Assembly: GCA_000952975.1 (NCBI GenBank)
Contig: LM997412.1
Coordinates: 682,001-746,000, forward strand
Length of the DNA: 64,000 nt
Source of the DNA: Peptoniphilus sp. ING2-D1G
Lineage (GTDB): Bacteria > Bacillota > Clostridia > Tissierellales > Peptoniphilaceae
Direction: 5' to 3'
The translations under genes and the position numbers were made by a program. Position 1 is the stretch's first letter; each line of letters begins with the position of its first letter. Of the stretch, positions 58,188 through 64,000 are shown piece after piece. The notes beneath the pieces are model-generated. The model had not been told where the DNA came from, did not search any database, and was given only the letters and a program-made list of their open reading frames with translations.

Positions 58188-58634
58188 ATGTATACAAATG
58201 ATTATATAAAAGATGTCTTAAAAAAGAACGGGCATAAATATACAAATCAAAGAGCTGAAATTTACAATGTTTTTTTAAATAATCCAGGAAAACACTTATC
58301 AACTGAAGATGTCTATGATGAAATATTAAAAACCAATCCAGAAACAGGAATAGCAACTGTATATAGAACATTACTGTTATTTGAACAACTTGAAATACTT
58401 TATAAGATAAGCTTTGATGATGGAGTTGTAAGATATGAAATTAAATCACAAGATTCAACGCATAGACATCATCATTTAATTTGTTTAAAATGTTCTAAAG
58501 TTATAGAGGTAAAATTGGATTTGTTAGATGATTTAGAAAATAAAATTGAAAAAAATGAAAATTTTAAAATAATTGATCACAATCTTAAATTCTACGGATA
58601 TTGCGATGATTGTCGCGATAATAAAGGAGATTGA
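58188..58634 (+). CDS. Fur-family metalloregulator
   Basis: 148 residues from ATG 58188 (GAGGG upstream; ATG 58164 overlaps the previous stop). Winged helix YIKDVLKKNGHKYTNQRAEI, HLSTEDVYDEIL, GIATVYRTLLLFEQLEIL; metal/dimer domain with HRHHHLICLKCSKVIEV and YGYCDDCRDN (two CxxC zinc pairs). Fur or PerR-type; Asp/His residues do not decide between iron, zinc or peroxide sensing. Located between DUF1292 and rnj. Confidence 0.9.
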   Translation: MYTNDYIKDVLKKNGHKYTNQRAEIYNVFLNNPGKHLSTEDVYDEILKTNPETGIATVYRTLLLFEQLEILYKISFDDGVVRYEIKSQDSTHRHHHLICLKCSKVIEVKLDLLDDLENKIEKNENFKIIDHNLKFYGYCDDCRDNKGD

Positions 58635-58636
58635 TA

Positions 58637-60301
58637 ATGAAGAATACTAATAAGTTAAAGATTATCCCACTTGGCGGTATGCGTGAAGTGGGAAAAAATT
58701 TAACGATTGTTGAATATAGAGATGAAATAATAATTATAGATTGTGGGATGACCTTTCCTGATGAAGAACATTTAGGAATAGATATTATTATTCCTGATAT
58801 TACTTATTTAATTAAAAATCAAGAAAAAATAAAGGGTCTTGTTTTAACTCACGGTCATGAGGATCATATAGGGGCAATACCTTATATACTGCAAAAAATA
58901 AAGCCTCCCATTTATGGAACACCACTGACAATAGGACTCCTGGAAAATAAACTCAAAGAACATCACTTAGGTAAAGTTGATTTAAATATAGTTCATGCAG
59001 GAGATAATATTAAACTCGGTAAAATGGAAGTTGAATGGATAAGAGTAAATCACTCAATTCCTGATTCCTGTGCAATAGCTGTTAAAACACCCCTTGGATA
59101 TGTTTATCACTCTGGTGATTTCAAAGTTGATTTTACACCAATATCAAATGATGTAATTGATCTCCAAAGAATTTCTCAAATTGGAGAAAAGGGTGTTATT
59201 GCAATGATAGGAGAATCCACTAATGTTTTAAGAGAAGGATATACCATGAGTGAATCAAAGGTTGGTGAAACTTTTAATAGAATATTTTCAGAAAAAAGAA
59301 CCAATAGAATTATTATTGCAACTTTTGCATCAAATGTTCATAGAGTTCAACAAATAATTAATTCGGCTGAGAAATTTAAGAGAAAAGTTGTTTTATCAGG
59401 CAGATCAATGGTAAATGTCATAGAAACAGCAAGACGACTTAATTACTTAAATGTAAAAAAAGACACCATAATTGATATAAAAGACATAAAAAATTACGAT
59501 GATGGTGAATTAGTATTTATTACTACAGGAACACAAGGTGAACCAATGTCTGCATTGACAAGAATTGCCTATGGAGAACATAGGAAAATTCATTTAACGC
59601 CTAATGATGTAATTATACTATCGGCAACACCAATTCCGGGCAATGAAACAGATGTAACAAAGGTAATCAATAAACTATTAGAATCAGGTGCTGAAGTTAT
59701 CTATGAAAGTTTAACCGAAATTCACGTTTCGGGTCATGCTTGTCAAGAGGAATTGAAGCTTATTTTAAGTTTAGTTAAGCCAAAATATTTTATTCCAGCA
59801 CATGGAGAAGTAAGGCATCTTTATAAACATGCAGAAATAGCAGAATCATTGGGAATTTCTAAAGACAATATTTTTGTTATGAACAATGGAAATGCACTTG
59901 AAATTTCCCAAAATGATGCAAAATTTATAGGAGATGTTCCTTCCGGAGAAATATTAATTGACGGTTTGGGAATAGGGGATGTAGGAAATATTGTTTTAAG
60001 AGATAGAAAACATTTATCTGAAGATGGACTTATCATTGTTGTAATGACGATTTCAAAAGAGAAAAAAGAAGTTCTATCAGGTCCCGACATAATATCCAGA
60101 GGTTTTGTATATGTAAGAGAGTCTGGAGATTTGATTGAAGATGTAAGAAATGTCGTCAAAAAAATACTTGATAAATGTGATAAAAAAGAATCGCTTGATT
60201 GGTCAATATTAAAAAACAATATCAAAGATGATTTAAAGTCATTTTTGTTCCAAAAAACTAAGAGAAATCCGATGATACTACCAATTATTATGGAGATATA
60301 A
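58637..60301 (+). CDS. rnj: Ribonuclease J
   Basis: 554 residues from ATG 58637. Metallo-beta-lactamase motif LVLTHGHEDHIGAIPYILQK (HGHEDH near 73-78), VNHSIPDSCAIAVKTPLGYV, HSGDFKVDFTP, beta-CASP region (IGESTNVLREGYTMSESKVG; VLSGRSMVNVIETARRL; FITTGTQGEPMSALTRI), HVSGHACQEELKLILSLVKP and PAHGEVRHLYKHAEIA. 5'-3' exo- and endoribonuclease in mRNA decay. TTG 58631 would add two residues. Confidence 0.96.
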   Translation: MKNTNKLKIIPLGGMREVGKNLTIVEYRDEIIIIDCGMTFPDEEHLGIDIIIPDITYLIKNQEKIKGLVLTHGHEDHIGAIPYILQKIKPPIYGTPLTIGLLENKLKEHHLGKVDLNIVHAGDNIKLGKMEVEWIRVNHSIPDSCAIAVKTPLGYVYHSGDFKVDFTPISNDVIDLQRISQIGEKGVIAMIGESTNVLREGYTMSESKVGETFNRIFSEKRTNRIIIATFASNVHRVQQIINSAEKFKRKVVLSGRSMVNVIETARRLNYLNVKKDTIIDIKDIKNYDDGELVFITTGTQGEPMSALTRIAYGEHRKIHLTPNDVIILSATPIPGNETDVTKVINKLLESGAEVIYESLTEIHVSGHACQEELKLILSLVKPKYFIPAHGEVRHLYKHAEIAESLGISKDNIFVMNNGNALEISQNDAKFIGDVPSGEILIDGLGIGDVGNIVLRDRKHLSEDGLIIVVMTISKEKKEVLSGPDIISRGFVYVRESGDLIEDVRNVVKKILDKCDKKESLDWSILKNNIKDDLKSFLFQKTKRNPMILPIIMEI

Positions 60302-60305
60302 AATA

Positions 60306-60328
60306 GGAATCGAAAGGTTCCTTTTTTT
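60306..60328 (+). terminator. Terminator after rnj
   Basis: GGAATC (60306-60311) and GGTTCC (60316-60321), GAAA tetraloop, then seven T. The next gene starts 12 bases later, so read-through is likely. Confidence 0.7.
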
Positions 60329-60339
60329 AGAGGAAACAT

Positions 60340-60990
60340 ATGACTAATATAAATTATGAATATATAGAAGATTATATAAGAAATTTAATTGATTGTGATG
60401 ATGAAAAATTAATAGAAATGCGAAACTTTGCAGATGAAAATTTTATACCTATCATTGAAAAGGAGTCGGAAGAATTTGTTAAATTTTTAATTAGCATGCA
60501 CAAACCTGAAAAAATACTTGAATTGGGAACAGCTATTGGTTATTCTGCCATCATAATGGCAAAAACATCTGAAAATATTAAACTTCTTAGAACTATTGAA
60601 ATTAAAGATAGCATGGTGAACGTAGCCAAAAAAAATGTAGAAACTTATGGATTAGGCAATATAATTGAAATCATAAAAGGAGATGCTTACGAATATTTAA
60701 AAACAGAAAAAGAAAATTTTGATTTTATTTTCATTGATGCTGCTAAGGGACAATATGAAAAGTATTTTGATGTTTGTATTGGGCTCTTAAATAAAAATGG
60801 GATTATTTTATGCGATAATGTCTTATTTAGAGGGATGATAGCAAATCAAAATTTAGTTAAAAGAAGAAAAATCACAATAGTAAAGAGGTTAAGAAAATTT
60901 TTGAAAAGAATTAAATCGGATAAAAATTATATCTCAACTATTATCCCGATTGGAGATGGAATGATCTTAATTAGGAGGGCGAATGAATAA
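60340..60990 (+). CDS. trmR: O-methyltransferase, TrmR-like
   Basis: 216 residues. SAM-binding ILELGTAIGYSAIIMAK, LRTIEIKDSMVNVAKKNVET, IIKGDAYEYL, DFIFIDAAKGQYEKYFDVCI, GIILCDNVLFRGMI: the YrrM/TrmR family that methylates 5-hydroxyuridine 34 in tRNA. The gene partner is the U32 peptidase that makes the hydroxyl group. Overlaps it by 8 bases. Confidence 0.88.
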   Translation: MTNINYEYIEDYIRNLIDCDDEKLIEMRNFADENFIPIIEKESEEFVKFLISMHKPEKILELGTAIGYSAIIMAKTSENIKLLRTIEIKDSMVNVAKKNVETYGLGNIIEIIKGDAYEYLKTEKENFDFIFIDAAKGQYEKYFDVCIGLLNKNGIILCDNVLFRGMIANQNLVKRRKITIVKRLRKFLKRIKSDKNYISTIIPIGDGMILIRRANE

Positions 60991-62212
60991 AAAAGTGGAA
61001 TTACTCGCGCCTGCAGGAGATTTAAGCAAATTAAAAACTGCAATAGATTATGGAGCCGATGCAGTTTATTTAGGTGGAGACAGTTTTGGATTAAGAAAAG
61101 CTTCAAAAAATTTCAGCATTAAAGAAATTGAAGAAGGGATAAAATACGCTCATAGCAAAAACAAAAAGGTTCATGTGACTCTTAATATAATTCCCCATAA
61201 TAAAGATATTATAGGTGTTGGAGAATATTCAAAAAATCTCTATGATGTTGGAGTCGATGCAGTAATTGTTTCTGATCCGGGAATGTTTGTAAATATCAGA
61301 AAAAGTGCTCCTAACTTAGATATACATATATCTACTCAAGGTTCTGTAACAAATACCGACACAGTTAAATTTTGGGCCTCTCAAGGAGCAAAAAGAGTAG
61401 TGCTTGCCAGAGAGTTATCCTTAAAAGAAATACGAGAAATTGTAAGAAATACGAAAGATGAAATAGAAATAGAAACTTTTCTTCACGGAGCTATGTGTAT
61501 GTCATATTCAGGGAGATGTTTGCTATCCAATTATATGACCGGAAGAGATGCGAACATGGGAGATTGTGCTCAACCATGCAGATATAAGTATTATTTAATG
61601 GAAGAACAAAGACCAGGTCAATATTTTCCAGTGGAAGAGCACAAAGAAGGAACATTTATAATGAATTCTAAAGACTTATGTATGATAGAATATATAGATG
61701 ATTTAATAAAATCAGGAATATCCAGTCTTAAAATTGAAGGAAGAGTTAAAAGTGAGTATTATCTTGCCACAGTTATTAATGCCTATAGGACAGCAATAGA
61801 TTCTTTTTATGAAAACTCTGAAAATTATAAATATGATAGTAGTTTGTTAGATGAAATAAAAAAAGTCAGCCATAGAGATTTTACGACAGGATTTTTTTAT
61901 AACAAGGCCAATGAAGACTCTCAAGTGTATGAAGATAACTCCTATATAAGAGGATATGATTTTATAGGAGTAGTGTTAAGTTATGATGAAAACACGAAAA
62001 TAGCGACAATTGAGCAACGAAATAGAGTTTTTAAAGGAGATACTGTGGAAATTTTTGGTCCTAAGATAAAATTTTTTGAACAAAAAATTGGTTATATGAC
62101 AGATGATAAAAACTTAGATATAGATGTAGCAAATAAAGCTAAACAGACATTTAAAATAAAAGTAGATAAAAATGTAGCTCCAGGATATTTTATCAGGAAA
62201 AAAAACGGTTAA
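60983..62212 (+). CDS. U32 peptidase family tRNA hydroxylation protein (TrhP-like)
   Basis: 409 residues. KVELLAPAGDLSKLKTAIDY and GADAVYLGGDSFGLRKASKN form the start; ETFLHGAMCMSYSGRCLLSN, MGDCAQPCRYKYYLME (Fe-S cluster-type Cys residues), FIMNSKDLCMIEYIDDLIKS, SSLKIEGRVKSEYYLATVIN. This U32 pattern corresponds to YrrN/YrrO-TrhP proteins producing ho5U34 in tRNA; only one such gene is present where Bacillus has two. Pairs with trmR. Confidence 0.9.
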   Translation: MNKKVELLAPAGDLSKLKTAIDYGADAVYLGGDSFGLRKASKNFSIKEIEEGIKYAHSKNKKVHVTLNIIPHNKDIIGVGEYSKNLYDVGVDAVIVSDPGMFVNIRKSAPNLDIHISTQGSVTNTDTVKFWASQGAKRVVLARELSLKEIREIVRNTKDEIEIETFLHGAMCMSYSGRCLLSNYMTGRDANMGDCAQPCRYKYYLMEEQRPGQYFPVEEHKEGTFIMNSKDLCMIEYIDDLIKSGISSLKIEGRVKSEYYLATVINAYRTAIDSFYENSENYKYDSSLLDEIKKVSHRDFTTGFFYNKANEDSQVYEDNSYIRGYDFIGVVLSYDENTKIATIEQRNRVFKGDTVEIFGPKIKFFEQKIGYMTDDKNLDIDVANKAKQTFKIKVDKNVAPGYFIRKKNG

Positions 62213-62250
62213 TAAACTATTTATTAATATTTTGAAAAGAACATCAATCT

Positions 62251-62300
62251 AAAAAATAAGTCTAAAGTATTGGTGAGTCCAATCTCTTGACTTATTTTTT
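62251..62300 (+). terminator. Long compound terminator hairpin before rny
   Basis: AAAAAATAAGTC (62251-62262) and GACTTATTTTTT (62289-62300), twelve pairs, enclosing ATTGG/CCAAT. Ends in a T-run. The remaining gap to 62398 carries the rny promoter. Confidence 0.72.
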
Positions 62301-62346
62301 TAAAAGATATAAAATATTTTTATACAAGTTTGTAATTAAATTTTAA

Positions 62347-62352
62347 TATAAT
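62347..62352 (+). promoter_or_regulatory. Likely -10 element of rny
   Basis: TATAAT at 62347-62352; no convincing -35. The start codon lies 47 bases downstream, preceded by AAGGAGGTG (62385-62393). Confidence 0.45.
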
Positions 62353-62398
62353 TAAATTATGATTTTGGAACTTGAAAATTTAATAAGGAGGTGTATAG

Positions 62399-63934
62399 AT
62401 GTTTGAAATTATCATTGCGATTATTATTAGTTTGATAATAGGTATAGCCGCAGGTTATGCTTTAAAAAAATATATTAGCGAAGGTAAAATCAATGATGCT
62501 AATGTTCTTGCTGAAAGGATAATAAACGATGCGGAACATAATGCAGAATCCAAGAAAAAAGAGTTATTACTTGAAGCGAAAGACGAAATTCATAGGCTTA
62601 GAAATGAAAATGATAATGAAATCAAGCAAAGACGCAAAGAGCTTCAATCTTTAGAGAATAGACTTGTGAACAGAGAAGAATCTGTCGAGAGAAAAATTTC
62701 ATCTTTAGAAAAGAAAGAAGAAAGATTAAATTCTAAATTAGATGAAGTAAAAGAAAAACATAATAAAGCAGAAAAGCTTGTTGAACAAAGAGAAGAAGAA
62801 CTCCAAAGAATTTCAGGTCTTACTTCTGAAGAGGGCAAAAAGATTCTCTTATCGGAACTTGAAAAAGAAATAACTCAAGAATCAGCAATTATTATTAAGG
62901 AAAATGAAGCAAGAATAAAAGATGAGAGCAATAAATATGCAAAGAATATCATTGCTCAAGCAATTCAAAGATGTGCTGCAGATCAAGTAGCTGAAAATAC
63001 CGTTTCTGTAGTTAACTTACCTAATGACGAAATGAAGGGTAGGATAATAGGCAGAGAGGGGCGCAATATAAGATCTATTGAATCTTTAACAGGTGTTGAT
63101 TTAATTATTGACGATACTCCTGAAGCGGTGGTATTGTCATCCTTTGATCCTGTCAGAAGAGAAGTTGCGCGTATTGCACTTGAAAAATTAGTATCTGACG
63201 GTAGGATACATCCTACTCGAATTGAAGAATCTGTTGAAAAAGCTAAAAAAGAAGTAGACATCACGATAAAAGAATCCGGAGAACAGGCTGCATATGATGC
63301 AGGCGTACACGGAATCCATCCCGAACTTATAAAATACCTTGGCAGACTAAAATATAGAACAAGCTATGGTCAAAATGTACTAAAACATGCCGTTGAAGTT
63401 TCTAACATTGCCGGAATACTGGCTGATGAAATAGGAGCTGATGTAAAATTAGCCAAAAGGGGCGGTCTTTTACATGATATAGGAAAAAGTATTGATCATG
63501 AAGTAGAGGGACCGCACGTTGATTTAGGAGTGGAATTGGCAAGAAAATATAAGGAATCGGCAGGAGTAATAGATGCTATCGAATCCCATCACGGCGATAT
63601 AGAACCTAAATTTATAGAGTCTATATTGGTTCAAGCAGCAGACGCTATTTCTGCAGCAAGACCTGGAGCCAGAAGAGAAACAGTAGAATCTTATATAAAA
63701 AGGCTTGAAAAGCTTGAAGAAATTGCAACATCTTATAAAGGTGTAGAAAAATCCTATGCTATTCAAGCAGGTAGAGAAATAAGAATAATAGTTAAACCAG
63801 AAGAAATTTCAGAAGCAGAAATTACTTTGACAGCTAGAAATATAGTTAAACAAATAGAAAACGACTTGGATTTTCCCGGACAAATTAAAGTAAATGTCAT
63901 AAGAGAAACAAGAGCCGTTGAATATGCCAAATAA
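62399..63934 (+). CDS. rny: Ribonuclease Y
   Basis: 511 residues. N-terminal membrane helix [21 protein letters not shown], a long coiled coil (about 30-195), KH domain ([40 protein letters not shown]) and the HD domain with [20 protein letters not shown] (HD near 359) and [20 protein letters not shown]. Membrane-anchored endoribonuclease initiating mRNA decay. Full length with strong ribosome site. Confidence 0.97.
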   Translation: MFEIIIAIIISLIIGIAAGYALKKYISEGKINDANVLAERIINDAEHNAESKKKELLLEAKDEIHRLRNENDNEIKQRRKELQSLENRLVNREESVERKISSLEKKEERLNSKLDEVKEKHNKAEKLVEQREEELQRISGLTSEEGKKILLSELEKEITQESAIIIKENEARIKDESNKYAKNIIAQAIQRCAADQVAENTVSVVNLPNDEMKGRIIGREGRNIRSIESLTGVDLIIDDTPEAVVLSSFDPVRREVARIALEKLVSDGRIHPTRIEESVEKAKKEVDITIKESGEQAAYDAGVHGIHPELIKYLGRLKYRTSYGQNVLKHAVEVSNIAGILADEIGADVKLAKRGGLLHDIGKSIDHEVEGPHVDLGVELARKYKESAGVIDAIESHHGDIEPKFIESILVQAADAISAARPGARRETVESYIKRLEKLEEIATSYKGVEKSYAIQAGREIRIIVKPEEISEAEITLTARNIVKQIENDLDFPGQIKVNVIRETRAVEYAK

Positions 63935-63938
63935 AAAG

Positions 63939-63959
63939 CTCGTAAATTACGAGTTTTTT
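63939..63959 (+). terminator. Terminator after rny
   Basis: CTCGTAA (63939-63945) and TTACGAG (63947-63953) around one base, followed by six T. Confidence 0.78.
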
Positions 63960-63980
63960 ATTATATGAGGAGGCAAATTT

Positions 63981-64000
63981 TTGATTAGTAGCAACATATT
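63981..64000 (+). CDS. Start of an unidentified gene (cut by the window end)
   Basis: AGGAGG at 63968-63973 is followed by TTG 63981 reading Met-Ile-Ser-Ser-Asn-Ile. Too short to identify. Confidence 0.35.

Overview
This 64 kb window comes from an AT-rich, Gram-positive-type chromosome, most likely an anaerobic Firmicute of the Tissierellales/Peptoniphilaceae kind. The evidence is strong AAGGAGGTGAT-like ribosome sites, frequent TTG starts, a SufCBDSU iron-sulfur operon, RNase J and RNase Y, IreB, and an alaS-ireB-ruvX-DUF1292-fur-rnj gene order. The assignment to family is inference.

Positions 1-25247 are the late half of a temperate phage with a contractile tail (myovirus-like prophage A). 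It begins inside a replisome-organiser gene. Next come a VRR-NUC nuclease, small early genes and a late sigma-like regulator. A DUF3800 gene follows, with what looks like a separately transcribed structured RNA behind it. Then come packaging (terS, terL), portal, a MuF head protein with a toxin-like C-terminus plus a small overlapping gene, scaffold, major capsid, connectors, tail sheath, tube, and tail-chaperone genes joined by a canonical -1 slippery site. Tape measure, hub, spike, PAAR tip, baseplate wedge/J/I proteins, an Ig-repeat tail protein and lysis genes complete the module. A RelB/YafQ toxin-antitoxin pair sits inside the tail region. The integrase and repressor of prophage A are not in the window.

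Positions 25248-28390 are a graveyard of a second phage (remnant B). It holds an integrase C-terminal fragment on the minus strand, a MuF gene whose N-terminus is broken by two amber codons but whose C-terminal HExxH metallopeptidase-like domain is open, a small acidic gene overlapping it by ATGA, and a truncated scaffold gene. A second RelB/RelE pair (28452-28936) closes the accessory region. The two MuF cassettes (6197-7520 and 26134-27683) share a plan: variable C-terminal domain, tiny overlapping gene, similar terminator, scaffold. They are best read as phage MuF polymorphic toxins with candidate immunity genes.

From 29099 onwards the window is host chromosome. It carries a YprB-like exonuclease; a cysteine desulfurase with thiI (tRNA 4-thiouridine); lemA and a TPM-domain protein; a spermidine/putrescine ABC operon (potABCD) led by an XRE-cupin regulator with a clear promoter/operator; HAD, rbgA, rnhB, yraN, comM-like and dprA genes; and a minus-strand CNNM/CorC protein. 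The sufCBDSU operon runs into an Rrf2 regulator, a second IscS and an AI-2E family transporter. Then come alaS, ireB, ruvX (apparently with an AUU start), DUF1292, fur, rnj, trmR and a U32 peptidase for tRNA U34 hydroxylation/methylation, and rny. No tRNA, rRNA or CRISPR array was seen.
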